Shown piece after piece: positions 33,564 to 43,117 of a DNA stretch of 64,000 nt. The stretch lies in assembly GCA_002305915.1 (NCBI GenBank), contig DBRJ01000027.1, positions 1 to 64,000 of the forward strand, given 5' to 3'. The number at the start of each line of letters is the position of its first letter. Within the stretch, counting starts at the first letter, position 1. The notes beneath the pieces were generated by a model. The model ran no database searches and had not been told where the DNA came from. It worked only from the letters and a program-made list of their open reading frames with translations. The stretch is from Pelotomaculum sp. UBA1371 (GTDB lineage: Bacteria > Bacillota > Desulfotomaculia > Desulfotomaculales > Pelotomaculaceae). The position numbers and the translations under genes were made by a program.

Positions 33564-34439
33564 TTAACCCGGCCGGTCAAGGTATTGGACGGCATTCAGC
33601 GCCGCTACCTGTCCCTCGCCTGCAGCCTTGGCCAACTGGTAGGGTTTTCCGGTGCAGTCACCGGCCGCGTAAACACCGGGGATATTCGTTTTATAATCGT
33701 GGTCCACCCGGATATGGTTGTCCTCTAAAACAAGTCCCTCCAGGAGACGGTCCGGTAAATACGTATCCCTGTAAATAAAGAATCCCTGCACGGGCAGTTC
33801 CCGGCCTTCCAGCTGAATTAGTGAAAGGAAATCATTTCCTTTCACAGCCAGCACCTGGTCGTGTATGACCTCGATCCCCGGCTTCAGCCCGTCAACGTCA
33901 CTCCTTTGACCGGCGCCGGCAATAAAGTAAACTTTGCGGCAAAAGGCTGCCAGGTAATTGGCCTCTTCCACAGCCCCGGAGGCACCGGCAAACACCGCCA
34001 CATCCTTGTCTTTGAATAAAGGCCCGTCACAGGTGGCACAATAGCTTATTCCTTTGCCGGTAAACTCCCGCTCTCCTTTGAACAGTTCATTTACAGTTAC
34101 ACCTGTGGCGATAATCACGGCCCCGGCTTGATAAGCCTTTTTCCCGGCCTGTACAGAGAAGACGCCGCCGTTGCCCGGGCTAACTGACTCAACTTTAACC
34201 TGTTGGATAGGGATGTCCAGTAAGCGGGCATGCTCAAGAAACTTTTCCCTCAACTCGCTTCCCCTAATTTCCGGAAGCCCGAGGTAATTGCTGACCAGGG
34301 GTGACTTTTGCAATTTTGGCGTGCAGAGTTCCCCTCCCAACAGGATTACTGACTTTTTCCTGACCCGGGCGTTGACTGCAGCAGAGAGCCCGGCCGGGCC
34401 GCAGCCGATAACGGCAAGGTCATAATTCTCCTTATCCAT
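33564..34439 (-). CDS. Thioredoxin-reductase-like FAD/NAD(P) disulfide oxidoreductase
   Basis: 291 residues. FAD-binding VIGCGPAGLSAAV (about 10-22), redox pair in SYCATCDGPLFKD (about 130-140), NAD(P) domain with VAVFAGASGAVEEANYLA, and C-terminal GVYAAGDCTGKPYQL. The NAD(P) Gly motif is GASGAV, not GGGxxA, and no thioredoxin gene is adjacent, so the partner could be a glutaredoxin-like or peroxiredoxin protein. ATG with GGGAG upstream. Confidence 0.9.
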   Translation of the reverse strand: MDKENYDLAVIGCGPAGLSAAVNARVRKKSVILLGGELCTPKLQKSPLVSNYLGLPEIRGSELREKFLEHARLLDIPIQQVKVESVSPGNGGVFSVQAGKKAYQAGAVIIATGVTVNELFKGEREFTGKGISYCATCDGPLFKDKDVAVFAGASGAVEEANYLAAFCRKVYFIAGAGQRSDVDGLKPGIEVIHDQVLAVKGNDFLSLIQLEGRELPVQGFFIYRDTYLPDRLLEGLVLEDNHIRVDHDYKTNIPGVYAAGDCTGKPYQLAKAAGEGQVAALNAVQYLDRPG

Positions 34440-34565
34440 TTTTTAAACTCCCTTTTTTCTATTAAGTATTCCCCATGATAATTGGCTGTATTTAGAGGAT
34501 TGATTTGCAGAAGGCCTGGAAGTTGGTTTAGAATATTGAAGAAGACATCGAAGGGAAGTGATTTA

Positions 34566-35117
34566 ATGTACTGGAACGAACAGGGCGGAGCAAACACCGA
34601 AGCAACTATTGCTGCAGCCTTGAAAAGAGCCGGAGAACTGGGCGTGAAACACCTTGTGGTGGCTTCCTGCTCCGGAAAATCAGCGGCTTTATTCCTGGAG
34701 CAAAACCATGAATTGGAAATTATCTGCGTCACCCACCAGGTGGGCTTTTACAAACCCGGCGAAGATGAACTAACAGCAGAAACTAGAATCCGGCTTACTG
34801 AAGGGGGAATCCGGGTTTTGACGACAACCCACCTCATGGCCGGTCTGGACAGGGCCTGCAGGATTAAATTCGGAGGGGTATACCCGGCTGAAATTGTGGC
34901 AAGTGCCTTGAGAATTCTGGGGCAGGGCCTGAAAGTTTGCGTGGAGGTCAGCGTCATGGCTTTGGATGCGGGGTTGATTCCCTCCGGAGTCGATATCATC
35001 TCCCTGGGTGGTACCGGTGAGGGTCTTGACACTGCGGCCGTAATCAGACCCGCTCATTCCCAGAACTTCTTCGATACCAGGGTCCGGGAGATAATCTGCA
35101 AACCCCGGGAGTTCTAG
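34566..35117 (+). CDS. Pyruvate-kinase C-terminal-domain-like protein
   Basis: 183-residue stand-alone homologue of the PK_C (alpha/beta) domain: EQGGANTEATIAAALKRAGE, HLVVASCSGKSAALF and GLIPSGVDIISLGGTGEGLDTA. No catalytic pyruvate kinase barrel is present. Such proteins occur in archaea and Clostridia with unknown function. I chose ATG 34566 with GGGAAG upstream; an in-frame ATG at 34482 lacks support. Divergent from the reductase gene at 33564. Confidence 0.8.
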   Translation: MYWNEQGGANTEATIAAALKRAGELGVKHLVVASCSGKSAALFLEQNHELEIICVTHQVGFYKPGEDELTAETRIRLTEGGIRVLTTTHLMAGLDRACRIKFGGVYPAEIVASALRILGQGLKVCVEVSVMALDAGLIPSGVDIISLGGTGEGLDTAAVIRPAHSQNFFDTRVREIICKPREF

Positions 35118-35150
35118 CCATGTTTGATTTGCAAAACATTCTTTCATTGC

Positions 35151-35181
35151 CGGGGCCCGGCGGGAAAACCGCCGGGTCCGG
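35151..35181. terminator. Convergent terminator between the PK_C-like gene and hisG
   Basis: GGCCCGGCGG, 5-base loop, CCGCCGGGTCC. Strong GC stem; the T-run is weak on either side, so it may need another factor. Confidence 0.6.
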
Positions 35182-35242
35182 TTAAACACGCTTGACAAGT
35201 AAGCAATTTATCCCCTCTATTTTACCGGTCCTGCTAATTTAT

Positions 35243-36112
35243 TTACGGGATTACTTTTGTTAAGGGGTATTCGATAATGTCCTGGGCGCCGGCCTTTTTC
35301 AACAGGGGAATCAGTTCCCTCACCAGCTTTTCTTCCAGAATTGTTTCCACGGCCAGCCAGTCGCTCTGAACCAGTTGAGCGACCGTTGGCTGTTTCATGG
35401 CCGGCAGCACATCCAGAAGTTCCTGCAGTTTCTCCTGCGGCACGTTCATTTTCAGGCCCACTTTGGACCGGGCCCGGAGCGCCCCCTGCAGAAGGACCGA
35501 AATGCTCTGCAGCTTTTCTCTTTTCCACGGATCCTGCCAGGCCCCTTTGTTGGCGTGGAGTTTCGTGGTTGACTGTAGCACGGTGGCAATTTCCCGCAGG
35601 TTATTGGCCTTCAGCGAACTGCCGGTTTCCGTGATGTCGGCAATGGCATCCACCAGGTGAGGCACCTTTACTTCCGTAGCACCGTAGGAGTATTCAACAT
35701 AGGCCTCCACGCCGTTGCGTTTTAAGTAATTCTGGGTAACCCGCACCAGTTCCGTAGCAATTCTTTTTCCTTTCAAGTCGTAAATCGTATTGATATTACT
35801 GTCGTTGGACACCGCAATGACCAGACGGATGGGGTTCGAGGTGTTTTTGGCATAAACCAGGTCAGCCACCTCCACCACGTCCGCCTCATTTTCCATAATC
35901 CAGTCAAGGCCGCTCAAGCCGGCGTCAAGAACACCATCATTGACATAACGGGGGATTTCCTGGGCTCGCATCAGGACCACTTCCAGTTCAGGGTCGTTTA
36001 CCGCCGGAAAATAAGACCGGCTGCGCACCGTCAGATTAAAACCGGCCTGTTTAAATAGTTGAAAGGTAGCCTCCTGGAGGCTGCCCTTTGGTAAACCAAG
36101 GCGCAACTTCAA
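35243..36112 (-). CDS. hisG: ATP phosphoribosyltransferase, long form
   Basis: First step of histidine synthesis: joins PRPP to ATP. 289 residues with KLRLGLPKGSLQEATFQLF at the start, DAGLSGLDWI, ATELVRVTQNYLKRNG and ADITETGSSLKANNL, plus the C-terminal ACT-like HisG_C domain used for feedback control by histidine. Two adjacent TTG codons (36115 and 36112) follow AGGAGG; the second gives the better 8-base spacing. No other his genes are nearby, so hisG is detached from the rest of the pathway here. Confidence 0.95.
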   Translation of the reverse strand: MKLRLGLPKGSLQEATFQLFKQAGFNLTVRSRSYFPAVNDPELEVVLMRAQEIPRYVNDGVLDAGLSGLDWIMENEADVVEVADLVYAKNTSNPIRLVIAVSNDSNINTIYDLKGKRIATELVRVTQNYLKRNGVEAYVEYSYGATEVKVPHLVDAIADITETGSSLKANNLREIATVLQSTTKLHANKGAWQDPWKREKLQSISVLLQGALRARSKVGLKMNVPQEKLQELLDVLPAMKQPTVAQLVQSDWLAVETILEEKLVRELIPLLKKAGAQDIIEYPLTKVIP

Positions 36113-36222
36113 CAAATACTCCTCCTTTTGGAATTGGCAGGTATATTATACTGTAAAAGTATATCCTCCAGCCCCGGGGGTGTCAATACCGCAGGGAGTC
36201 TATATTCCAACGGAAAATGCTT

Positions 36223-37383
36223 TCAAGGAATTCTCAGTTTCTGTCCTGGAAAAATCATACCAGGGTCTGTAATCATATTAGCATCGACGATTGCCTGCAC
36301 TGTTGTTCCATATCTGCCTGCTATAGTGAAAAGCGTTTCACCGGACCGGACGGTATGAATCAGACTGTTATGCCCTGAAAACACCCAAACCTGCACACCG
36401 CCGTCGGCAGTCCCCAATCCCAGGCGCCCCTCTCCACTCACAGCAAGGTCGTTTACAGGGCTGCCGGCCCGCACCGCCCAATCCGGCGCACTGTTTTCCA
36501 CGGGGCTCCTGTAGCCGAAGAGATATCCCTCCGGAGTACCTGCAACCAGTGTTACCGTGCCTTCTCCTGCCAGCCTGCCCGCCGTCAGGGCGGGTATCCC
36601 GCTGCCCAGGTTATCCGAGGTAAACACCGAAGTGAGAGCGCCGTCCGCCTCTAAAATTCGCAGGAACCCGTCGCTGCCGCCCCAGGCCGGCTCTTCCCCC
36701 GGCCCTGTTCTTAAATCTCCGGCTGTCAGCGACATTACCAGGGCCGGTAGTTCCGCCAGGGCAGGTCCCTCGGCAAAGCCCCGTTCGGTAAAGATCAGCG
36801 TGAGAAGACCGGAGGAACTGTTGCGCCGGTAAGCAACCGCAACAACCGGCGTGGAATTCTCCGCTCTCCTGAAAATGGCGACCATCTGGGCCGGGCCGGG
36901 CAAAACCCTGATTGCCAGGAGCTCAAGGCGCAGTTCTGCATCTGTCTGGCCGAAGAGCCGGTAGAAAAAAAGGGACGACATACCTTCCGGAGCAGCGATG
37001 ACCTCCTCCCTGCCGTCACCGTCAAGGTCCGCCAGAGCAACGTCCGCAAACCTGGCGCCGGGTTCGGGCTGAGTTTCCGCCAGATGGACAAGGGCTCCCT
37101 GGCGGCTCCCGTAGAGCACCACCCTGTCCTCCAGCCCCAGGACAATGTTTTCGGCAGCCCCGCTTGAAATTGGCAGCCCCGCGGCCAGGCTGAGGATCTG
37201 ACCGCCCGCATCAACCTGGGAGCTTAGCACATACCCCGTATTTGAGGCAGTAAAAAGAGAAACCCTGGAACCGGCAGCCGCAATCAGGTCTTCCCCGGCG
37301 CCGGTCACCCTGCCCCAGTCAACCTGGACCCGGTCGTTTAACCCGAAAAGGGAGAAAACCATTTCTGCTGTTACAAGAGGCAA
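36223..37383 (-). CDS. Beta-propeller (VCBS/FG-GAP-like) protein with C-terminal LysM
   Basis: About 386 residues. Repeated DxDGDG-type and blade-like segments (VALADLDGDGREEVIAA and others) indicate a beta-propeller up to about residue 335. A LysM domain ends the protein (TVRSGETLFTIAGRYGTT, ITDPGMIFPGQKLRIP). LysM normally binds peptidoglycan, yet I see no signal peptide. TTG 37383 has AGAGG 8 bases upstream; a longer frame to 37482 has no Shine-Dalgarno and no leader either. Function unknown. Confidence 0.7.
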   Translation of the reverse strand: MPLVTAEMVFSLFGLNDRVQVDWGRVTGAGEDLIAAAGSRVSLFTASNTGYVLSSQVDAGGQILSLAAGLPISSGAAENIVLGLEDRVVLYGSRQGALVHLAETQPEPGARFADVALADLDGDGREEVIAAPEGMSSLFFYRLFGQTDAELRLELLAIRVLPGPAQMVAIFRRAENSTPVVAVAYRRNSSSGLLTLIFTERGFAEGPALAELPALVMSLTAGDLRTGPGEEPAWGGSDGFLRILEADGALTSVFTSDNLGSGIPALTAGRLAGEGTVTLVAGTPEGYLFGYRSPVENSAPDWAVRAGSPVNDLAVSGEGRLGLGTADGGVQVWVFSGHNSLIHTVRSGETLFTIAGRYGTTVQAIVDANMITDPGMIFPGQKLRIP

Positions 37384-37507
37384 TACCAACACCTCTTTCT
37401 TTTTTACTGAAAATGTATGCTGCCGGAATTCTTTTGTGAACAACAAAACGGCTCTAAAAAGAACCGTTTGTCGAGCAATCACTTTGCAAACTTTTTAAAT
37501 TAAAGGG

Positions 37508-37699
37508 TTAAACCTTTAAGTGGAGCCTTGTTTCAGGATTTTTTAGAACCCCTTCACAATCTTTTGCTTTAATCAAGATAAGTTTACCATCATTTACACT
37601 TATTAAAACGCTGCTGCCTCCTCCAATACCAAGGGACTTCAACATAGAACGGGGTATTGTTACCTGCCCGTCGGGGGTTAAGCATGATAATGCTGTCAT
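37508..37699 (-). CDS. AbrB/SpoVT-type DNA-binding protein
   Basis: 63 residues with the swapped-hairpin AbrB fold: DGQVTIPRSMLKSLGIGGG and VLISVNDGKLILIKA. ATG with GAGAGG upstream. Either a transition-state type regulator or the antitoxin-like part of a module; no toxin gene is adjacent. Confidence 0.8.
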   Translation of the reverse strand: MTALSCLTPDGQVTIPRSMLKSLGIGGGSSVLISVNDGKLILIKAKDCEGVLKNPETRLHLKV

Positions 37700-37893
37700 T
37701 TGTGTACCTCTCTTCTTTTCGAGTTAACCGCCGGCTAAAACCATTATAGAATAACCCTGCCTCCTTATCCAGGGTGTTTATATGAAAGGTTTTGTCACTC
37801 TTTGCCGGGCGCCCGGGGCAATTAAATACTTTGAAATACTATCAAAAATGATGTAAAATAACACCAACACTACACCTGACAGGAGTGACCCCA

Positions 37894-39084
37894 ATGGCAA
37901 TTTCCAATAAAATAAAGGATTTTTTAGCAAACGCTTCTTTTATCCGCAAGATGTTCGAGGAAGGGGAAAAACTAAGGAAAATCTACGGTCCGGAGCATGT
38001 TTATGATTATACACTGGGAAATCCCGATGTAGAACCTCCGGCTGCCTTTAAGGAAGAGTTGAAGAAACTGGCCCTTGAACCGGTGCCTGGTATGCACCGT
38101 TACATGAGCAACGCCGGTTATTCCGAGACACGCCGTGCAGTTGCAGACGCACTGGCAGACAACTCCGGCCTTCCCTTTTCTGAGAATAATATTATTATGA
38201 CCTGCGGCGCCGGGGGAGCTTTGAATGTGGTGCTGAAGACGATTCTGGATCCCGGTGATGAAGTCATTCTAATTTCTCCATTTTTTGTCGAATACAAATT
38301 TTATATCGACAATCATGGCGGTTTGTTTAAAATAGCCCCCTCTGCCCGGGATTTCCAGCTTGATCTGGATTCCATCAGCGCGGCCGTCACCCCCCGGACA
38401 AGGGCGGTATTAATTAACTCACCCAATAACCCCACCGGCGTAATTTACAGCGGTGAATCCCTTACAGCCCTGGGGGCTCTGCTGGAAACAAAGGAAAAGC
38501 TCACCGGCCAACCCATCTATGTAATCTCGGATGAACCCTACGCCAAGATTGTCTATGACGGAATCAAACTCCCCAGTGTCTTCAAACAAATTAAAAACAG
38601 TATCGTTGTAACTTCGCACAGTAAGGATCTGGCCCTGCCGGGGGAACGTATCGGCTATATCGCTTTTTCACCCCGGATCGAAGACGGCGCCCTGCTTGAA
38701 GAAGGCCTGATCTTCTGTAACCGCACCCTGGGCTTCGTCAACGCACCGGCCTTGATGCAGCGGCTGGTTACCGGGCTGCAGGAGGAAAGTGTGAATATCC
38801 AGGAATACCAGGAAAAAAGGGATATTCTGTACAACAGCTTAACAGAACTGGGCTTTGAAATGATTAAACCCCGGGGGGCATTTTACCTGTTTCCAAAATC
38901 GCCGCTTCCGGACGATGTGGAATTCATCAGAAAAGCCCAAAAATACAATCTCCTCCTGGTACCCGGCAGCGGTTTCGGGAAGCCCGGCTACTTCCGGATG
39001 GCTTATTGTATTGACAAGCAGATTATTCTAAACTCACTGCCGGCTTTTAAAGCCCTGGCCGCCGAACTGGGAATGACGCGTTAA
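37894..39084 (+). CDS. PLP-dependent class I/II aminotransferase
   Basis: 396 residues of the aspartate-aminotransferase fold: DYTLGNPDVEPPAAF, NAGYSETRRAVAD, INSPNNPTGVIYS, and the PLP lysine in VTSHSKDLALPGERIGY. It resembles AspC-type enzymes, but the amino donor cannot be told. ATG 37894 has AGGAG about 9 bases upstream; an in-frame GTG at 37885 is too close to it. Single gene followed by a strong terminator. Confidence 0.9.
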   Translation: MAISNKIKDFLANASFIRKMFEEGEKLRKIYGPEHVYDYTLGNPDVEPPAAFKEELKKLALEPVPGMHRYMSNAGYSETRRAVADALADNSGLPFSENNIIMTCGAGGALNVVLKTILDPGDEVILISPFFVEYKFYIDNHGGLFKIAPSARDFQLDLDSISAAVTPRTRAVLINSPNNPTGVIYSGESLTALGALLETKEKLTGQPIYVISDEPYAKIVYDGIKLPSVFKQIKNSIVVTSHSKDLALPGERIGYIAFSPRIEDGALLEEGLIFCNRTLGFVNAPALMQRLVTGLQEESVNIQEYQEKRDILYNSLTELGFEMIKPRGAFYLFPKSPLPDDVEFIRKAQKYNLLLVPGSGFGKPGYFRMAYCIDKQIILNSLPAFKALAAELGMTR

Positions 39085-39091
39085 GAACAGC

Positions 39092-39126
39092 AAAGCCCCC
39101 GCCCTTCTGCCGGGCGGGGACTCTTT
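39092..39126 (+). terminator. Terminator of the aminotransferase gene
   Basis: AAAGCCCCCGCCC, 7-base loop, GGGCGGGGACTCTTT. Confidence 0.85.
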
Positions 39127-39174
39127 AACATAGTATCTTCCTTAATATATTAATGGCATTTTTATCAGTGATGT

Positions 39175-39654
39175 CTAAAGTATGGTCATAAAGAACCAGA
39201 TGATCATGACGGCCTCCACCATCAGTTTGAGAACTGTCCCGCCTAAAAAACCGATAAGCGTTCCAAACCCCACCTGAAAGGCCTTATCAAAGGAACTTCT
39301 GCGGTACAGCTCTCCTGCCACCGCGCCGATGAAGGGACCGAAGATGAGTCCGAAAGGCCCGAGCAGAAGTACTCCCAATAATCCGCCCAAAATACTTCCC
39401 AGTATGGCTTCCCTGGAACCTCCATAACGTCTGGCACCCCAGATTCCCGCCAGGTAATCCACCAGAAAAATCAGCACAACCGCCAGACCCTGGCCGGCAT
39501 AGAAAGTCCAGGGTAAATTTTGAAACTTAACAATAAATCCATAAACTAACATTCCCAGCCAGATCAGCGTCGCTCCCGGCAAGGCCGGCAACACCGTACC
39601 CAGCACCCCGACAGTAAAAAAAACAACTGCTATGATAATCCCGGCAATAGACAT
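39175..39654 (-). CDS. DUF456 membrane protein
   Basis: 159 residues with four or five hydrophobic segments and the Gly-rich motif LLLGPFGLIFGPFIGAVAGE, as in DUF456. ATG with GGGGAGG upstream. Function unknown. Confidence 0.85.
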   Translation of the reverse strand: MSIAGIIIAVVFFTVGVLGTVLPALPGATLIWLGMLVYGFIVKFQNLPWTFYAGQGLAVVLIFLVDYLAGIWGARRYGGSREAILGSILGGLLGVLLLGPFGLIFGPFIGAVAGELYRRSSFDKAFQVGFGTLIGFLGGTVLKLMVEAVMIIWFFMTIL

Positions 39655-39981
39655 GAAGGACCTCCCCTTTAATGGGTAATATTACTTCTATTATACGACG
39701 AATAGTTTTTAGAAGATGCCCTTTTTTCGATAAACTTCCATATTTGATCACTTTTTATAATCTGCCGGGAGGAAAAAAGGATAACAAATCCCATACAGGG
39801 GCTAATCAAGGAAAATATCAGACTGAAAAAAAATACTTCCTGTTAAATATTGATTTATACCCTTTCAAGTTATACCATTAAACGGTAAATTTTTAACATG
39901 ACACCGCTGGAAGCCCCCTAAAGAAAATATTTTAACAAATAATCCCGCATCTGAATCAGACATTGTTCTTGCAAAAATACG
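39655..39981. other. AT-rich spacer
   Basis: No gene or conserved element seen; poly-A/T tracts and a terminator for the next minus-strand gene at its right end. Confidence 0.5.
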
Positions 39982-40023
39982 AAAAAACGCCTGCCGCCTT
40001 GAATAAGTCAAGACGCCAGGCAT
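39982..40023 (-). terminator. Terminator of the 64-residue membrane protein gene
   Basis: On the minus strand GCCTGGCGTCTTGA, 5-base loop, TCAAGGCGGCAGGC with two mismatches, then GTTTTTTC. Confidence 0.8.
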
Positions 40024-40091
40024 TTTAACCTGTCCCATAGTTCAAAGAGAACACGGAGCAGCGCTTTACCTGAATAGATAATGCAGTTTTT

Positions 40092-40286
40092 CTAAATTAC
40101 ATCATCCATGACGTTTACTTCGTGAGCCCCGCGCCTGTGAATGATTCCCTCAACCCTTCGCGCAGCGCCTCTTACATACTCGCCTGTTTTTTCACAGACT
40201 TCCGGCCTGGACCTGCCAATTTTGGAAAGGGCTAAAAAAACCAGCGCGGCCGCCCCGAAGCCGGCAATTGAGCGCAACGAAAACAT
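40092..40286 (-). CDS. Small membrane-anchored protein (64 residues)
   Basis: Starts MFSLRSIAGFGAAALVFLAL: one hydrophobic N-terminal segment and a charged tail (GEYVRGAARRVEGIIHRR). Unrecognised. ATG 40286 with AAGGGGG about 8 bases upstream. Confidence 0.65.
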   Translation of the reverse strand: MFSLRSIAGFGAAALVFLALSKIGRSRPEVCEKTGEYVRGAARRVEGIIHRRGAHEVNVMDDVI

Positions 40287-40526
40287 TGGTATACCCCCTT
40301 GTAGGTAAATCACTGTCTCTATTTTTTCCAGGGGGGTTCAAGATCATACTTCATACTTCACAATCTGTTACTTTTCTTCCAGCTAAACTTCCTTCCCCAA
40401 CACGGGGTGTGTCACGTTACAGAAACCGGCCGGCCAGGTGCACTTGAAAACACAATTACTTGTGTCGTACAGTAGAACAGGGGTGTTAAGAAAAACTGAG
40501 CTTTCCGGGGGCGTGGTTCCCCGGGT

Positions 40527-41300
40527 TCAAATGCGGGACCCTGGAGCAACAGCCTGGCTGGGCTCGGCAAAATAGCGGACGACCCCGGCATAAATAGCAT
40601 AAGCAATCCTTTGCTGATATTCTGCATCGACCATCAATTTTTCTTCCTGTGGATTGCTGACAAAACCAATTTCAACTATAGCGCTGGGCATTTTAGCCAT
40701 GCGGTTTGCAAAGTAATCAACCTGTTTGGCTGCACGGCCTGGGTTGACTAAAAACCGGTTTAACTCTTTCTGAATAGACTCCGCCAGCTTTTTTCCCTCC
40801 AGGGAACCTGGTTGCGAAAAGGTTTGGGCGCCCCCCTCCCGCCTGTCCGGAAAACTGTTAACATGGATGCTGAGAAAGAGATCCGCACCCCTCTGATTGG
40901 CTATTTCCACACGTTTGGTTAAATCCTGAACCCTGGACTGGTATAAGCTGTGGTTACCGGGATCGCTGAGATCGCGGTCGTTCTCCCGCGTCAGCAGCAC
41001 CTCGGCCCCTGCCTGACGAAGAATTTCAGCCAGCTTCTTCGATACCTCAAGGACAATATCCTTCTCATAAACACCAGCTGCACCCACTGCCCCGGGATCC
41101 TCGCCCCCGTGTCCCGGATCAATCACAATCAGCTTGCCGGCAACCGCCCAGGCCAGGGTTGAAATATAGTGTTGCTCTAACCGGGCGGCCGAAAGCCTGA
41201 ATCCAACAAGAACAGCCAGCACCACTGCAGCCAGGACCAGGGTAAACCTTTTACCGAACAGGCCGGCACGCGCCGAATACAAAGCCAAATAAGTTCCCAC
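40527..41300 (-). CDS. cwlD: N-acetylmuramoyl-L-alanine amidase CwlD
   Basis: Amidase_3 enzyme that makes muramic lactam in spore cortex peptidoglycan. One membrane segment is at about 18-37 (FTLVLAAVVLAVLVGF). Catalytic motifs are VIDPGHGGEDPGAVG (zinc His and Glu), LFLSIHVNSF (second zinc His) and AIVEIGFVSNPQEE (catalytic Glu). 257 residues. GTG 41300 lies directly on AAGGAAGG; TTG 41288 is another possible start. Confirms sporulation capacity together with spoIIP. Confidence 0.93.
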   Translation of the reverse strand: MGTYLALYSARAGLFGKRFTLVLAAVVLAVLVGFRLSAARLEQHYISTLAWAVAGKLIVIDPGHGGEDPGAVGAAGVYEKDIVLEVSKKLAEILRQAGAEVLLTRENDRDLSDPGNHSLYQSRVQDLTKRVEIANQRGADLFLSIHVNSFPDRREGGAQTFSQPGSLEGKKLAESIQKELNRFLVNPGRAAKQVDYFANRMAKMPSAIVEIGFVSNPQEEKLMVDAEYQQRIAYAIYAGVVRYFAEPSQAVAPGSRI

Positions 41301-41547
41301 CCTTCCTTTTTTAAGAAGGGTATGCCATACCTTTTTAAAATATGTGCAGCCATTGTTTCAGAGCTTCATGTCCTTAAACAAAACTTTGACAACACGAAAT
41401 AACTTCTGCCCTTTAATTAACGCCTCGCCTGAACAAATGGTCCTACAATGTACACTGCTTCCGCCCTGGCCCGGCCTCAAAATTCCGGATAATTCGCCTC
41501 TATCCGGTGTTTAATATAGTACCTGCTTTACGCCTGAACCCGGCGGT

Positions 41548-42693
41548 CTAAATGGAACGCCGGAGCAACCCCGGTGTATGCCAGAGGAGCCAGCGGTACA
41601 ATTGCCGGTAGTCCGTATGACCCTGTAGAATTTGCAGTGATTCTGCAAAGGGTTCCCTGCTGTTAAAAAACATCCCCAGCAAAACCCTTGGGAAGTACTG
41701 GAATAGTCTGGAGATAAACAGTGCTGCCTTCAAATCAGCGCCGAAACTGTGATAACAATTTCGCTCGTAGACCCCCAGGTTCTGCCGGTTCGGAGGTACA
41801 GACCGGGAAAGCAGGGATACCGCCGCCGCGGCAGCAAGCCGGCCGGAAACAATAGCGTAGCGGATACCTTCCCCGGTAAAGGGATCCGCAAACCCGGCAG
41901 CGTCACCCGCCAGGATGATCCCGTCGTTTACTGCGGGGCGGGAAATTCCACCGAGGGGAATATGCCCCCCCCTGATTCGCCTGTCAACAACCAGCCCCTT
42001 TTCTTGCAGGAAATCCAAAAACGCAGCCCTGACAGTTTTTGTGCAGGAAGGCCAGACACCGAGTCCGGTTGAAACCCGGTTCCTCTTGGGAAATATCCAG
42101 CGGTACCCCACAGGGGTAAGCCCGTAGTAGACCTCAACACCTTCTTGCCATGGTACGTCCCGCTCTACCGTCCCGATTTCCGAACAAACACAAAAAGCCA
42201 GATCTTTCTTAAAGAAGGGTTTCCGGACAGCCCTGGCTACCGTACTGTAAACACCGTCCGCCCCGATCACAACCCGGGCGGTGTAGACACGTCCGGAGGT
42301 CCGGACGGTTACCCCGCCAGCGCCGGGATCTACGGCTATGACCTTCTCCCCCTGCTTTACTTCTGCTCCGGAAGCCTGTGCCAGGCTGACCAGCCAGAAA
42401 TCAAAAATATCCCGGGATACCAACACCAGGAAATCCTGCTCAAGCTCTATTGTAATTTGTCTGGCGCCGTAGAAACCGTGAAAAACAGAACACCGCGCCT
42501 CAATGATCTCCGGGGGTATGGGAACATCCAGCAGGTTCATTGCGGCTGCTGAAATTGCCCCGGCACAAATTTTAGGTCTAGGCAGAAATTCCTTTTCCAA
42601 GAGTACGGTTTCCAGACCCCACCGGGCGCATTCCCTCGCCGCTACGGCACCGGCCGGCCCCCCGCCTACAACAATAACGTCATATTTGCCCAC
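41548..42693 (-). CDS. Geranylgeranyl-reductase-family FAD-dependent oxidoreductase
   Basis: About 381 residues. FAD-binding DVIVVGGGPAGAVAAREC at the N-terminus, the Rossmann return IGADGVYSTVAR, and GDAAGFADPFTGEGIRYAI, all family hallmarks. Family members reduce isoprenoid double bonds (lipids, menaquinone tails) or halogenate; the substrate cannot be assigned. GTG 42693 is chosen for GGGGGTGA upstream; frames extending to 42810 lack one. Downstream of selB with a terminator between. Confidence 0.85.
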   Translation of the reverse strand: MGKYDVIVVGGGPAGAVAARECARWGLETVLLEKEFLPRPKICAGAISAAAMNLLDVPIPPEIIEARCSVFHGFYGARQITIELEQDFLVLVSRDIFDFWLVSLAQASGAEVKQGEKVIAVDPGAGGVTVRTSGRVYTARVVIGADGVYSTVARAVRKPFFKKDLAFCVCSEIGTVERDVPWQEGVEVYYGLTPVGYRWIFPKRNRVSTGLGVWPSCTKTVRAAFLDFLQEKGLVVDRRIRGGHIPLGGISRPAVNDGIILAGDAAGFADPFTGEGIRYAIVSGRLAAAAAVSLLSRSVPPNRQNLGVYERNCYHSFGADLKAALFISRLFQYFPRVLLGMFFNSREPFAESLQILQGHTDYRQLYRWLLWHTPGLLRRSI

Positions 42694-42899
42694 AAACTCA
42701 CCCCCCTTTGCCGCGTCGGGCCTATTATTCCACAAAAGGAAGCAATTAAACCAAAGGAGGTTGAAGCAGGATTGTGAACCAATATCTGAAGCAACGGAAC
42801 AAGACAACATCCACTAACGGCGCCAAAGGCGGAATACCAACAATAAAAGCCCCCCAGGTAAGGACTCCAGTGTTTTAATATAATCCTGCGGAAAAATCC

Positions 42900-43070
42900 T
42901 TGAACACTCCCCAATTGTCCCCGGACAACAAAAGCCGCCTTTACGGCGGCCATCTGGTGGAAGGCAAGAGTATCTTTGCCTGCCGGTATATTGTCAAGGG
43001 GTTTGCGGAACTGGATAATTCAGTCTTTGAGCGCATCCTGGGCAGCCAAACCGGCCTCTGCCTCTGGTAA
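42900..43070 (+). CDS. Doubtful small open frame antisense to the sel side
   Basis: 56 codons from TTG 42900: contains RLYGGHLVEGKSIFACRYIV and VFERILGSQTGLCLW at the end. The amino-acid mix is protein-like, but the Shine-Dalgarno is weak and the frame contains the terminator hairpin of selB. Perhaps a remnant. Confidence 0.2.
   Translation: MNTPQLSPDNKSRLYGGHLVEGKSIFACRYIVKGFAELDNSVFERILGSQTGLCLW
42926..42950 (-). terminator. Terminator downstream of selB
   Basis: On the minus strand GCCGCC, 5-base loop, GGCGGC followed by TTTTGTTG. Located 170 bases after the selB stop. Confidence 0.65.
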
Positions 43071-43117
43071 AAACAATCTAAATCAGGATAATACTACCGA
43101 ACCGGGTGCAATTATCT

